This document shows positions 1 to 11,831 of a stretch of DNA of 64,000 nucleotides, piece by piece; the stretch's first letter is position 1, and every line of letters starts with the position of its first letter. Source of the DNA: Daldinia sp. FL1419 (lineage: Eukaryota > Ascomycota > Sordariomycetes > Xylariales > Hypoxylaceae); the NCBI GenBank assembly GCA_025201765.1, contig MU623431.1, positions 62,001 to 126,000 of the forward strand, in the 5' to 3' direction. The position numbers were made by a program, and so were the translations under genes. The notes under the pieces were generated by a model. That model was not told the DNA's origin and searched no databases. It was given only the letters and a program-made list of their open reading frames with translations.

Positions 1-685
1 ACTGGGAATCAACCTCTCCTCTGGCTTTATGGTATCATGGGGTGCGGTAAAACGGTTCTTAGTACTACCATTATCGAGGACCTCATGGTGGACGAGGCCT
101 CGAAAAGATGCCTCTTATTTTGCTATTTTGATTTTCAGGACACTGACAAAAGCAATTTTGAGGGTGTGCTGAAATCATTAATCCATCAGTTGTATAATGA
201 GGGCGAAGTAAGTAAGGTTAGCCTAAGGGATGTGAAAGGTCGGACTCTGTTTTATACCATCACAAACAGCTACCTACCTTTTTGGCGGGCCGAATGACTG
301 GATATAGTCAAAGTCTTATTCGATAAAGTCATTGATCTTGAGGATGATGATTATAGAGCGCTTTATAAGGAGACTGGCGTGTTTCTGTGCCGCGGGTGTT
401 GTTGGGGTACTATTAGATAAAGACGTCTAAGTTAACACAAGAGACAACGAAAGTGAAACTCTTCTTTCGATTGCTGTAGGCTTAAGGATACCCGGAGATG
501 TCGAAAAAGCGAGCCTAGTTCAACTTCTCGTGGACAAGGGCGCTGATGTCAACGCAAGGTATGGCAAGGGCCAAACTTTTCTCCAAATTACCTCAAGAGA
601 ATACTTCAGACGGAGAAACAAGAGCGTGGCCCGAATACTACGAGATAACGGGGCCAAGGAAGAAGAATTTCATCTCTTTCTTTAA
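1..685 (+). pseudogene. Degenerate NACHT-ankyrin (NLR-like) gene remnant
   Basis: The frame is already open at base 1 and reads WLYGIMGCGKTVLSTTIIEDL-like sequence, with the Walker A core GCGKT at about bases 40-54. This is the P-loop of fungal NACHT/STAND proteins. That frame ends at a TGA at 295-297. Residues like LDIVKVLFDK follow directly in the same frame until a TAA at 418-420. From about 430 to a TAA at 683-685 another frame encodes an ankyrin-like unit (LVQLLVDKGADVNARYG). In intact family members a full NACHT domain of about 300 residues separates the P-loop from C-terminal ankyrin repeats. Here the domain is cut to about 85 residues, with stops and a frame change, so the gene looks dead. 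The 5' part lies outside the window. An unusual spliced model is possible but unlikely. Confidence 0.72.
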
Positions 686-1085
686 AAAAGGAAGGAATCC
701 GACCAGCAAGGTAGTGAGATATATGGACCCTCGGGATTTATTACGGAAAATAACGAAGGACTGCCGTCAAGTCCAGGTCCCCATATTGAGTCTGGATTGA
801 ACGACAATCCTGCTAACATACAGTCTTCTACACCAAGTCGTGAAATGCGCTTGATGCCTAGAAAAAAGCGTGCTTAGGCGGATTTTAGGGGGTTTAGGGA
901 GACACTCCACGGAGGGGCAGTCGTCGATGGTATTGCGGATTGTACATATAAAACAATAAAACGGGTCTTGGCAATCCTTTCGCAAGATAGAATACTAGGT
1001 AACTATGTGCAGCGTCATCGAGTATACAGCTTTAACTGTGTTAATACTCTGCTGTGCCTTAAATATTCCTTTCCACTCAAGCCCC
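686..1085. other. Intergenic spacer, remnant to GH3 3' end
   Basis: No gene seen. The stretch lies between the stop of the NLR remnant and the stop codon of the minus-strand beta-xylosidase, and probably holds that gene's 3' UTR and terminator. Confidence 0.5.
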
Positions 1086-3657
1086 TTATTTCCCCGTATC
1101 CACAGGCCACTCATCAAGCACAACCTCCTCGCCCTTAATCGTGAAATTCCAAACCGCTTGCGTCGGCACATCCACCAGGAAACTATACTCTCCAGGATAC
1201 AACACCAGGTTCCCATCCTCATCCCGTCGCGCCAAGCTCCCCAGCGTCAGCGTCAAGTTCGCCGTCTGCTGTTCCCCGGCCGCGATATCGTGTAACCGCT
1301 TGTATGCAACGAGGCGCTTGATGGGATACGGTTCCGGCCCGTGGGCACCGGAGAGAAACCCTAGGACCACGAAGTCGGAGGTCGTGGTGCCTGTGTTGGA
1401 GACCGTGATGGGGATGGTTTGGAAGGAGGTTTGGTCTTTGTGTGCTGCGGTGTTGAAGGTGGATGTGCTGGTTAGATCCGCGGTGTCCCAGCATGCACAA
1501 TCCTTTTCGTCTTCGGGTTCGGTTATGCTGGCGCTGAAGTTGGTGTAGTGGAGACCGAAGCCGAATGGGACGGTGGCCCCGTCGTACCACATGTATGTCC
1601 GACCGGGATTACCAGTTTCCGGGTTGGGGCGAAGACTCATATCGGTCATGGGCACGTCAACATAATCAGCTGGATACTGTGTCACGGGTAATCGGCCAGC
1701 AGGGGCGACTTTGCCCGTCAAGACGTTCAAGATAGCGTCGCCGCCCGATTGGCCCGGGTAGCCGCCCCAGAGGATGGCAGAGATATTGGGATGGTTAATG
1801 AAAGGTGCGTCATCACGCTGACCACCTAACTGTACGAGAACAAACGGTTTTCCCAGACTAGCTATTTGAGTCATGATATCGATCTTCTCACCAGACCAGC
1901 GGATCAACGTGCGATCCTTGCTCTCAGCCTCGCTAGCCGTTGTGGGACCATCGGCGTAGATGATGACGTCTGCGTCTGCTGCGGCCTCTAAAGCGCGAGG
2001 GTAACCATCAGTTGTAGGATCGCCCGGAAGGCCCGCATATACGGCGTTAATGTTGAGGGCTTGGCTAGCTGCGTAGTAAGGTGAGTGTAGGTATTTGGCA
2101 ATACCTTGATAATTGCCCTGCATATCTGTTGTCGCGTTCGCCCAGTCCCCAATAAATACGGCGGTGAGATTGCTCTCGGTAGAGATCTGGAGAGGAAGGA
2201 TACCGTCGTTCTTGATCAGCACGATACCTTCTTCTGCAGCCTTCCGGGCAAGGTTTTCGGCGTCAGGAGTGGATACATTGGAGAAACCAAGGGAACGATA
2301 GTCGTTGGAGTCTTCCGTGTCAAAATAACCTAGTTTGATGAGCGACGCGTATAGTCGTGTAATAGATAGATCAAGGACAGTATCATTGATGATGCCCTTT
2401 TCGTAAGCCGTAGGTAAATGAAGTTGATAGTAAGTGCCACAGTTGAGATCGGTTCCAGCGAGTAAGGAGCTGGCAGCAGATTCCTCCCGAGTATCTCGAT
2501 AATTGTGGGGTTTGTAGACATTTTGAAGAGCGTCGCAGTCCGAAACGACATATTCGTAGTCGCGCGTCCAATTCCAATGATCTCTAAGGATGTCTTGGAG
2601 AATATAGGAGCTTGAACAGGTTGGAACACCGTTGAGAGCATTGTAAGAACACATGAAAGAGCCGACATTTACGCGGGCGCAAGCCTCAAATGGAGGCATG
2701 TAATACTCGGCCAATTCCTGAGGAGAGACGATTGCGTCAAATTCATAACGTTCATTCCCCAACCAATCTTCGATATCATATGCGGTAAAATGCTATTATG
2801 TAGCTCGCGTTAGTATTAATCTTTTAAGACAATATGGAATGGCCCGATAACTCACCTTGCAAGTTGCGACTACTTTAAGTGTCTCGGGGTCTTCTCCGCC
2901 CTGAAGACCCTTTATTAGAGCGGTCACGTAAGAGCTTAGATGATATGGATCCTCTCCAGGAGTTTCTTGACCGCGCCCCCATCGCGGGTCACGGTACGGA
3001 TTAATATTTGGAGTCTATAGCCGATGTTAGAAAGTTTCATTTAAATGTTACTGCTCGAGTACGCCTCAACTCAAACCTTGGAAAAGGAGAATTAGACTGG
3101 CCAGTGCGCTAGAATAGGGGTAAAGGGGTGAGTGAACATAAAATGGTACACGCACCCAGTAGTTTAGTCCTGACCGGTTGAAGTTGTTAAAGGCCCTAGC
3201 TTCAGTGCTGACGACCGTTGCTACCGCTTCGATGAGCTCATCATCGAATGCAGCGCCCATGAGAATCGGTTGAGGGAAGGATGTCGCGTAGGAAAAGTCA
3301 CCAGAATCCGAGAATTTAACCCCTGGTGACGACGCTACTCCGTGAAGAGCCTCCTCTAACGGCAAAATTAGTTTGAGTTGCATTGAGCTGTATCCAAAAA
3401 GAAGAATACATACGCCACCATTCGTAGCTAGGCAGTCCTAATCTCTCAACCCCTGGTGATGTGCTGACTAGTAAGTCGTATTTTTCCTTGGGTTTGAGTG
3501 CCGCGACCAAAGCTTTCGCTCTTTCACCAATAGAGAGCTCTTGATTGCAAACATCGTTAGAGGCCAACGGCCCATTACCACAGTCTGGAAATACGTGCCC
3601 GACGGCCAAAACGCCCGAGCTTATCAGCCATACGACTGCTCCTAAGAAAAGCGTCAT
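1086..3657 (-). CDS. Secreted GH3 beta-xylosidase (xylan 1,4-beta-xylosidase)
   Basis: Four exons join in phase: 3657-3414, 3355-3156, 3014-2856 and 2792-1086, giving 769 residues, the usual length of fungal GH3 xylosidases. A hydrophobic N-terminal signal peptide (MTLFLGAVVWLISSGVLA) precedes FPDCGNGPL, typical for secreted XlnD/Bxl enzymes. Recognisable family blocks are EALHGVA, SFPQPILMGAAF, TPNINPYRDPRWGRGQETPGEDP and VATCKHFTAYDIEDW. The GH3 nucleophile motif is VSDCDAL, with Asp near residue 286. A C-terminal fibronectin-III-like region follows. The enzyme should release xylose from the non-reducing ends of xylo-oligosaccharides outside the cell during plant biomass breakdown. Some GH3 members also act on arabinosides, so exact specificity is inferred. 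I saw no GGCTAA-type XlnR site by eye in the upstream spacer. Start is the ATG at 3655-3657. Confidence 0.93.
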
Positions 3658-4422
3658 GTTTAATTCTCGGAAGGCTACAGACCCTTTGGCAGCTCATACA
3701 GTAGGTAGTTTATATCTCGAGCCTTGCTGTCCTTTATAGCTTGAAGCTCCCCCAGGTTGTGGAGTAGCGTAGCAGCTCGTCTTCTCCCGTTCCCCGCATC
3801 AATGATGCATCGGTGCTGCAGAACAGCCCGAGCAACTCCAACTCGTACCCTCGTATGCTCCAATTGAGCCATGGAAAAACTCTAAAGGTGCTCATTGCGG
3901 AGGTGCATCGGATCAGCGGTAGACGATATAAGTGCGCTAGTTGAGCCGGGAAACGACATGCCGGGATGGATCCGCAGATTAAGTATTCCCACGATCGCCA
4001 GGTCCAACCACACACCCTACTCTAGGTCCGTCGTTCGGAGGTAGATACGGATGCAGTATTGCGTCACTTTTGAAAAATGCTCCCTTCAATGGTAGCTTGA
4101 GCTGCGACTTTGCACCGACCGACCTGGAAAAGAGACAAAGCAGACAATTTCAGCCAAACAAATTCTACAAAATTGGCGTCTTTACACGGTGAAAGAATCA
4201 AGGTAGAAAAATACGTCCTTTAATAGAAAAGGTAGTAGTAGCTCATGTCACTCTAGGTAGCTACCGAGATAGAAGATCCCGAGTAGCCGAAGAGAGCCAA
4301 AGCGAAATAACTCAAGTATTGTCGTGTTAACGGGTACCGAGCCTTGGTATGACTTTTTCCGCAAGTTAAGACCCACGGCGAAGACAACATAATGTTGACA
4401 CCTGTTTACCGATACTCAATCA
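3658..4422. other. Intergenic: xylosidase promoter side
   Basis: About 765 bp between the start of the xylosidase and the stop of the DUF1308 gene, both on the minus strand. Short open frames here show no family signature. The stretch should hold the xylosidase promoter and the DUF1308 3' UTR. Confidence 0.5.
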
Positions 4423-6006
4423 CTATAAAATCGTAACGTTACTCTGGTGGCCGTAAAGCTCAATAATTCCGCAAGTGCAAGCCACACTACAATCCCCAAT
4501 ATGCTTCCGTACGCGTTTTCGAGTACCTTTAGGAACCCCGACAAACGGCCTCGAAGTAGAGAAGGCCCATATCGACGGCCAGGGTAAGTCACCAAGAGTG
4601 GGAAGTTGCTCAAGATCTTTCTCTAGTTGCTTGATCACGACCGAGTTACAGGTCAGGGTGGTGCGTCCGCTTGCCCAACCGTAAGAAAAGACGGACCTCC
4701 CGGGATTTAACACTGTATCCAGCTTCTGCTTGATGAGATCCGTGAAACGAGCCTGGCAGTTATTCTCATTCATATCAACGATATCAATGGGGAATTTCAA
4801 ATCGGGCGGAACTTCGTGAATGGATAACGACCGCAATTCTTTAGCTCGCTGTTCTTGGGATTTCTCAGCATCGGGGCCAAGTATCAAATAAGCACGGGCC
4901 CTTTCAGACTCAGTAGCTAACGTATCGACGATGTGAAAGAAAGTTTCGGCCGCTTCCCGCGTACACACGAGCTTATGACCACCTATCATAGGATATACCA
5001 ACGAAAGCATCGACTTCTGGCTTTCTAGATCAGCATGGTCATTGTGTGAATGGCTAAACCATGGTTGCTTGGTGACTTTGGTATGAGAAAAGTCAGACGC
5101 GAGAGCAATAAGGAGTGAGGTATCAATATTCAGAACTTCGGTAAAATTGGCCTTGGGGCTCGGAGCCATTGCGTGGAGGAGACTTTCCGAGAGAGGTGGA
5201 GTTGAAGGTAAGTTATCGCTACAGAGTATTTTAACGCCTAACTGTCGACAAGCCTCGAGAACTTTGTCTACCTCAGTGTTTTCACCTTCCTTTATGCGTG
5301 GCAGAACGAGAAAAGTGCTTGGATTCCTGGTTTGAATTCGATGCCCCTGAGCTGTATTCGTTAGATTCCTAGCTAGCTTTACTAGCGGGATATCGGTATA
5401 ATCTTGAACCACGTTGGCACCGTCATCTTCATCGTCGCTCTCTCCGCAGAATATTGCCTCCTTTGCTAGGTCAAAGAGTAACCTTTTATTGGTCATGGAC
5501 GAAACTTTATACCAAGAATGGCCGCCGTCTGCAATTACGTCAATGATGAAACTGCCCGACCGAAAGGGTTGTGATGAGCCTTGGGTTCGGACAATCCGTG
5601 TGCCTGGAGCCAGAATAGGCTTCTTAAACGGACCTGTAGATACAGCGCACCGTAGCCTCACCACATCCCGTGATCTTTTTGCTGTATCCCAGACAGGTTC
5701 AAGGAACGGGAGATTGGTAGACTGCGCGCGATGGGATGCTAGAGGATTAGATGATTTTAAATCACGGAGAGCTCTCTCCAAGCTCTCGGCCTCGGCGCGG
5801 AGTTCGCTGGTAAATGAAGTATGCACGTATGTTGGCATATGTTGGAAGTAATCACTATATACTTCTGTAAGATGATCCGCGAAGCGTTGAAGCTCGGACT
5901 GTAATAACTCAGCGCGCTCGAGTAGACCCTCACTAAGGGCCAGTTTAGCGGCAGCATCCTGCGCGACATCATCATCGCAAGGATGATCGACCGCCAACAG
6001 AGACAT
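4423..6006 (-). CDS. DUF1308-family protein (C7orf25/UPF0415-like)
   Basis: A single uninterrupted exon of 527 residues starts at the ATG at 6004-6006. The N-terminal 110 residues are helical and predicted to be coiled (LLERAELLQSELQRF). A beta-rich middle follows (SGSFIIDVIADGGHSWYKVSS). The C-terminal half contains the DUF1308 signature around ILNIDTSLLIALASDFSH-like residues, with a conserved region near IGGHKLVCTREAAETF. The architecture matches the eukaryotic family typified by human C7orf25. The molecular role is not established. A PIN-like nuclease fold has been suggested for relatives, which I recall but cannot test here. No signal peptide or membrane span is evident, so a cytosolic or nuclear location is likely. 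It is divergent from the UDP-galactopyranose mutase gene. Confidence 0.8.
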   Translation of the reverse strand: MSLLAVDHPCDDDVAQDAAAKLALSEGLLERAELLQSELQRFADHLTEVYSDYFQHMPTYVHTSFTSELRAEAESLERALRDLKSSNPLASHRAQSTNLPFLEPVWDTAKRSRDVVRLRCAVSTGPFKKPILAPGTRIVRTQGSSQPFRSGSFIIDVIADGGHSWYKVSSMTNKRLLFDLAKEAIFCGESDDEDDGANVVQDYTDIPLVKLARNLTNTAQGHRIQTRNPSTFLVLPRIKEGENTEVDKVLEACRQLGVKILCSDNLPSTPPLSESLLHAMAPSPKANFTEVLNIDTSLLIALASDFSHTKVTKQPWFSHSHNDHADLESQKSMLSLVYPMIGGHKLVCTREAAETFFHIVDTLATESERARAYLILGPDAEKSQEQRAKELRSLSIHEVPPDLKFPIDIVDMNENNCQARFTDLIKQKLDTVLNPGRSVFSYGWASGRTTLTCNSVVIKQLEKDLEQLPTLGDLPWPSIWAFSTSRPFVGVPKGTRKRVRKHIGDCSVACTCGIIELYGHQSNVTIL

Positions 6007-7578
6007 GGCTACGAATGTTGTGCAATAACGTAGAAGTAATAAAACAAAAAAATATGAAATAATTGTAATCTAGTCGATGGCTTACCTCCTCGGCGTAACT
6101 TGATAAGGTTAGATGGATAATGCTTTAATACCCTTTGGAGTTTAACGATCAAATTAGATTTGGTTACAAAGTTGTAAAGAGCGAATTATTAGCTTAGTTT
6201 CGTTATCTCCACGTGACTCTACAATATAAATGCTACAAATGGTACTCTTAATGCTGGATTACGTACCTACACTGCTCTGTCGGACGGCGTTCTACATCCC
6301 ACCCATTACAAAAAAAAACTTGGGATTAGGTATATTAATTTAGCATCTCCCTCCCGGATCGCCAATCGAAGCACAACTTTGTTTGGAATATATTGTGGTT
6401 TGGTATATAGGACTTGGAACGCCGACGAGTAGTACCCGAATACTTTATATGCTTCCTAATATCTAAGCGTAGCGACATCGCCGTCATTGGTAATACAAGG
6501 ACAGCTGCCGTGCTCCCAGAAGGCATCGCGGTATTTAGTCTGGCCACTAATTACGATAAAAATGGCCGAGGCTCCATAGATAAAGGAGCATTGGCGATAA
6601 TATTGCATGCCATATCCTGGTTGCACCAAACGATCCAAACGAAGGTCGTCCAAGATGAATTGTCAACGCGGACAACAAAGTTGGCCTCTCAAGCTCGACA
6701 CAGGTATATGCCTACCTACATACATAGTAATCGTAAGGAGGCGGTGAGAAGATCGCGCAGATCTCGGACGATCTATATCTTTTTAACATGATTATGAAAC
6801 TGTAACTAGGTACCTAACATCCATTAAATACCTCTTCGCTACTACCCGTCAAGATGGCGGGGAGAATACGATATAAACACTGAGAAAACGGCGCTTAACA
6901 TGTGGTTGAGCCACGCTGGACCGAAAAAGTGGTGAATTGACGAGCATCAAAGATTAAAGATAGATCGATTCCATGTAGTTGACGGAAATCATCTCTTGGC
7001 AGGAATTATATACAGGGAGAGTTGAGGGGGGGAGGGGGTGGGGTTGACGTGCATTAGTAGGGCTAGAGGGCTATCAGAGGGGCACCAAGGGAGGGGCATT
7101 GGGGCATTTAGCTCGGTTTTCGCGTGCTTCACTGAAGCCTCTTAGTCAGCTATGCTACCCTATCAGCCCCTGTTATTCTCATTCAGGGGTTCCTTATTCA
7201 GTCAAATGGGAATTAAGGGGTGTTATTTACCGGCGACAGGTACGTCCACGTAGGTACCTACGTAATGGAGGGTGAATGGTAGGACATAATTTGAGTTCTC
7301 TCCATCTGATTTGATAGGCCTATGTTTACTACTAATTCCATTGGCTTTTTTGCTCTTGTCAAATAAATCTAAATTCCTTCACCTTCCCTCGAAAATAAAC
7401 ACAAACTTCTACTAGGGAGCTTTTGGTCGACCACCTCTTTACAACCTATCTAAGTGCTCTATCTTCTAGTCAATTGGGCTTAGAATTTGACCCGGTCAAA
7501 GCCAACTATAATTATAAGAATTGGAAATAGTCGTATCGATCAATCATCAGATTGTTTACCCCGCCATAGCTATCAGTC
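6007..7578. other. Divergent intergenic spacer (DUF1308 / UGM)
   Basis: 1.57 kb of AT-rich sequence separates two divergent genes and should carry both promoters. Short frames around 6335-6790 overlap one another on both strands and have no recognisable content. A G-rich tract lies near 7026-7045 and a GTAGGTACCTACGTA palindrome near 7250-7263. No gene is supported. Confidence 0.5.
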
Positions 7579-9721
7579 ATGGCAAGCAAAGAGATGTATG
7601 CAGCCATGTCAACCATTATTCGTATCCACTTGTGACGGCGTTAGTATGCTGATAAGCCATTACAAGTGATGTCGATGTTCTAGTTATTGGCGCGGGTCCT
7701 ACTGGCTTGGGCGCCGCAAAGCGTCTGCAACAGACCGTAAAGCTACTTATACCACTACGCTGCACCAACTCGTTCTAATGGGTAACTATAGAATCAAGTA
7801 TCGTGGCTTATCGTTGATTCCAACGAGACCCCCGGCGGTCTTGCATCCACTGATGTAACCCCTGAGGGATTCGTGAGTACTTGTTCCTTCTACCGTGAAA
7901 CGATATAGACCGTTGATGAAGCGACCTTTGGTGTAGTTGTTCGATGTTGGTGGCCACGTCATCTTCTCGCATTACAAATACTTCGATGATTGTCTCGATG
8001 AGGCTCTACCTAAAGAGTCTGATTGGTATACCCATCAGGTCAGTAGCTTAACTCATTAGCCTTCTCTCCAAGCAATGACGAGTTATGCATCCGTTATCTC
8101 GATCAATCACATACCAAGCTCCAGTTCTCAACAAGACAATTGCTGAACATAAGATGTAAACTATAGAGAGTCAGTTATGTACGCTTCAGGGGCGGTTGGG
8201 TACCGTACCCGTTTCAGAACAATATCGCTGTCTTGGACAAAGAGGAGAAAGTAAAGTGTCTAGAAGACCTCATTGATGCTGCACTCGAATCCCGTGTTCG
8301 GTCTCCTTCGGACAAACCCAAGAACTTCGATGAGTGGAATATTAGGAACGTGGGAAATCGTCTAAACGAAATTTTCAGTAAGTAACTAAAACTCATACTA
8401 ACTACCTAAAGTTTGATACACGACTGCTGACTTGGGATATTCAAGTGCGCCCTTACAACTTTAGAGTCTGGGCTGTGCCTACTACTAAGGTATGTTTGTG
8501 TGTTGGTGAACCGTTAGTTTCTCAGCTAATTATGTTTGTTTCCTCGATCTAGATGAACGCAACATGGGTTGGAGAACGTGTCGCGGCCCCTAACGTGAAA
8601 CTACTTACCCGTAATGTCATTCTTAACAAGGTCGCAGGAAACTGGGGTCCGAATGCTACATTCCGCTTCCCAGCCCACGGTGGCACAGGCGGCATCTGGA
8701 TTGCGGTAGCCAGGACTATTAACGAGCAGAACACCCGATTTGGTGCCCACGGTACTGTAACGAAAGTTGATGCTGACGCGAAGAAGGTCTACCTAAAAGA
8801 CGGTTGGTTTCTTACGCTAATTATAATCAACGCAAACAGCTAATGCATTGCGTATCACAGGGACCGTAATCAAGTACAGCTCACTTATCTCTACTATGGC
8901 TGTCGATCACCTCGCCCAGTCTTTGGGCGATGTAAAACTTCAGCAGATCCTTAAGCCGCTGTTTTACTCGTCTACCAACGTAATCGGTGTCGGTATCCGT
9001 GGCGAGCGACCTTCGCGTATCGGCGACAAATGCTGGGTACGTCTTGTGTAACCTTATCCCCTTAAGAAGATTCGTGACAACTAATTAGGTACGGGATATC
9101 TAAATAGTTGTACTTTGTTGAAGACAACTGCCCATTTTATCGTGCCACCATCTTCTCCAATTACTCGCCCTTCAATCAGCCAGAGAAGGACGTTAAGCTT
9201 CCGACCAAGCAGCTCGCCAACGGGGAAAAGCCTGCTTCGTCAGACGCCCAACCTGGCCCTTACTGGTCTATCATGCTTGAAGTCTCCGAATCTTCGTACA
9301 AGCCTGTCAAACACGAGACGCTGCTCGAGGATTCAATCCAGGGTCTCATCAACACTAACCTGCTAGAACCCGAGGATGAGATCGTCAGCACATATGTGCG
9401 TCGCTTCGATCACGGATACCCTACTCCCAGCTTAGAACGTAACGGCGTTTTAGCAGAAGCACTCCCGTACCTCCAAAATAAAGATATTCTTTCTAGAGGT
9501 CGGTTCGGAGCCTGGAAGTACGAGGTCGGCAACCAAGATCACAGGTGAGTCCACCGATATATTCCCTAGCCTATTACTAGATATTAATCTATGATAGTTT
9601 CATGCAAGGTGTTGAAGCAGTTGACCACGTCCTCTCGGGAGGCGTTGAATTAACTCTGAACAACCCTGACTTTGTGAACACCCGTGCCAACACGGAACGT
9701 CGCCTAGCCTCCCGAAAGTAA
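7579..9721 (+). CDS. glfA: UDP-galactopyranose mutase
   Basis: Ten exons join in phase: 7579-7595, 7667-7736, 7792-7872, 7937-8038, 8167-8377, 8446-8489, 8553-8802, 8861-9036, 9108-9544 and 9598-9721, giving 503 residues. The flavoenzyme converts UDP-galactopyranose to UDP-galactofuranose, the precursor of galactofuranose in fungal walls and glycoconjugates. Visible motifs are the FAD-binding VLVIGAGPTGLGAAKRL (from about residue 10) and the histidine loop VGGHVIFSHYKYFDD with His63. Substrate-side blocks are FMRPYNFRVWAVPTTK and WVGERVAAPN (Arg184). FRFPAHGGTGGIW, DNCPFYRATIFSNYSP and RRFDHGYPTP follow. Fungal enzymes are about 510 residues, so this copy appears intact. The first exon is only 17 coding bases; it is inferred because the nucleotide-binding frame is closed by a TAA just upstream, and the ATG at 7579 spliced at a GTATGC donor gives MASKEIDVDVLVIGAG. 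Confidence 0.93.
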
Positions 9722-10574
9722 ACGACGATCGGTTGGATCTTGAATGCATGATGAGACGGTCTAGGAACAGAGGTAACCCTGCAATGCGATATTAAGAAGG
9801 CGCCTTTCGATTCAAATCGATTATATTATTCACATCTAGGTAAATCTAGGCTAGACCACTAGAAGGCCGGTATCCTTTATATCAACTAATATATCACCGG
9901 CGACTAGATAAGTAGGTACCTACCTACATTATTTTGAAGACCTACCACAGTGTTGGTCTATAATATAAAGAACTTTTTATTTTTAACGCTATGTCCCCCT
10001 ATGGCTGGTTTAATCCCACTTTAGTGTCAATTAACTCAAGTTAAAGTACCGGTTCCCGTCCAATTTCTCCTGGTAATACAGGACGAGTGTTTGCGTGCTG
10101 CATCATCCCGCTTCCCAGTAAAGCACTATCCCGAACACCAATAGAAGGTTAACTGAAGTTTGGCTCAAATCAACAAGCTGCCTAACGTACTACGGGCGTC
10201 GATACTGTACTCTCAACTCGGACAAAGATGGCTGACCGCTCTTAGATGGTGCACATGTCCCTCTCGATATTCTTAATTATCTTACAGTGATATCGCGAGT
10301 TGTAGTAGTTGCAGTAGATCGCATTCCGGCCCTGCCGAAGCCGTTTGCTAATGCTACCTCAGATATGTGGATATTCATGTAAGTCGCCGTATATAACACA
10401 GCATCCAATCACGTTTTCTGGTACTTTGCCACCACCCACTGCAGCTGCACAGTGATAAATGTAAGGCACCCCCGAAAGATATATACATCATCAATTCAAT
10501 TTACCATATTTCAGAAACCTTGACTATCTATAACAGCCGTCAACCGATCAAACTAATCCGGAAGAGCCGGGAAC
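9722..10574. other. Intergenic: UGM 3' side and FAD monooxygenase promoter
   Basis: 853 bp without a gene. It contains a TAGGTACCTACCTACA word near 9912-9927 and a TATA-like GATATATACA about 90 bp before the monooxygenase ATG. Polyadenylation of the mutase and the promoter of the next gene are expected here. Confidence 0.45.
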
Positions 10575-11831
10575 ATGCCGCTGAAAATCATCATTTGTGG
10601 GAGCGGCATTGGGGGACTCTCGGCCGCCCAATTCCTCCGCGGCAGTCATCAAGTCACAGTGCTCGAACGCGGCGCACTTGACTTCACGGTAGAGGATTAT
10701 GGGATGTCGATTGTCTCGAACGCCTTCGCCCTCTTGCGGAAGGCTGGCATCAAGGATAGTAACCTTGACATGGTCGTCATGACCCACGTTTGGACGAGAA
10801 CTCCTGATAACGAAGAGCTAAAGACCACTCACTTTGACACGAGATCGAGATTCGAAGGCGGCTCTCCCTCCGCCTTGGTCAAACGAGCTAAACTACAAGG
10901 GGAGCTGATGCGCCTCGCGACGGATCCCGAGCGTTATGGCGCGCCGGTTGAAATCATACAGAATGCGAAGGTGACTAAAGTCGATATCGATGGCGGAAAA
11001 GTGTGGACCGAAGATGGACGACTCTTCGAGGGTGATTTGATTATCGGTGCTGACGGCATCCATTCTGTTGTTCGCGGCGCCATGCTCGGCGACCAAGATA
11101 TTTCAGCATCGATCAAAACTTACGATAGTATGACATTCATGACGCAACTCTCCATCGAAGATATTCGATCAGATCCTAGTTTTGCATACCTATCAAACCC
11201 AACACATCAAGCAGGACTCGTCAGCATAAACGCGAACTCAGGTCCGGATGCGAACAAACACATCCTCATCTACCACACCTCTCCCCATTCCTTGCAGGTC
11301 GTGGGCTACACCTCCGAGAAGGAGTTCGCAGAGAAATTCGACTCTGCCAAGACTGCTATTATCAGAGACGTCCCCGTGTCCAGAGTGGTCGAAGAATTTG
11401 CGTCAGAATTCGGAGAAGGAGTCGTCAATCTCTTCCGACACAACCAAATAGACGCATGGAGAATCCGCGATGTAGTCCCTATGGATAAATGGTACTCGGG
11501 CAAAGTGCTACTAATCGGGGACGCCGCACACGCGGTAACGCCTCTCGCGGGGCAGGGATCAAATATGACCATCGAAGACGCAGAAGCATTGAGCGTTGTC
11601 CTCGAGCGGGCGGACTTGTCCAAGGGTATTTCGGGGGCTTTGGAGTTGTTTATGGCGCTCCGCAAGGAACGAGTGGACTTGGTCAGACGGCGCTCGCATG
11701 AGATAGGGCGTATACAGACGGAGGAAAACAAGGGTAAGGAACCGATTACCGCGGAGGAATTTGCGCGGAAGATTTATACGTACAAGGGAGCGGAGGCGAT
11801 GTTATCCGGGGTGAGACCGTCGATACCGTAG
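10575..11831 (+). CDS. FAD-dependent monooxygenase (aromatic hydroxylase type)
   Basis: An intronless gene of 418 residues starting at the ATG at 10575. It belongs to the class A flavoprotein monooxygenases (FAD_binding_3; salicylate or p-hydroxybenzoate hydroxylase fold). The N-terminal Rossmann motif is IIICGSGIGGLSAAQFL (residues 5-21). The middle DG motif is DLIIGADGIHSVVR (about 152-165). The GD motif that binds FAD ribityl and pyrophosphate is VLLIGDAAHAVTPLAGQG (about 311-328). Such enzymes use NAD(P)H and oxygen to hydroxylate aromatic or polyketide substrates in the cytosol. The actual substrate cannot be read from sequence. It may act with the nearby secreted hydrolase and regulator, but that is only positional inference. 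No targeting signal is apparent. Confidence 0.9.
   Translation: MPLKIIICGSGIGGLSAAQFLRGSHQVTVLERGALDFTVEDYGMSIVSNAFALLRKAGIKDSNLDMVVMTHVWTRTPDNEELKTTHFDTRSRFEGGSPSALVKRAKLQGELMRLATDPERYGAPVEIIQNAKVTKVDIDGGKVWTEDGRLFEGDLIIGADGIHSVVRGAMLGDQDISASIKTYDSMTFMTQLSIEDIRSDPSFAYLSNPTHQAGLVSINANSGPDANKHILIYHTSPHSLQVVGYTSEKEFAEKFDSAKTAIIRDVPVSRVVEEFASEFGEGVVNLFRHNQIDAWRIRDVVPMDKWYSGKVLLIGDAAHAVTPLAGQGSNMTIEDAEALSVVLERADLSKGISGALELFMALRKERVDLVRRRSHEIGRIQTEENKGKEPITAEEFARKIYTYKGAEAMLSGVRPSIP

Noticed and set aside
3734..4015. A 93-codon minus-strand frame upstream of the xylosidase
   Set aside because: Composition is random (Trp/Arg-rich), there is no family, and it lies in the expected promoter.
6335..6791. 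Overlapping frames on both strands of 65-125 codons
   Set aside because: They overlap one another antisense and lack motifs. The region is AT-rich promoter DNA.
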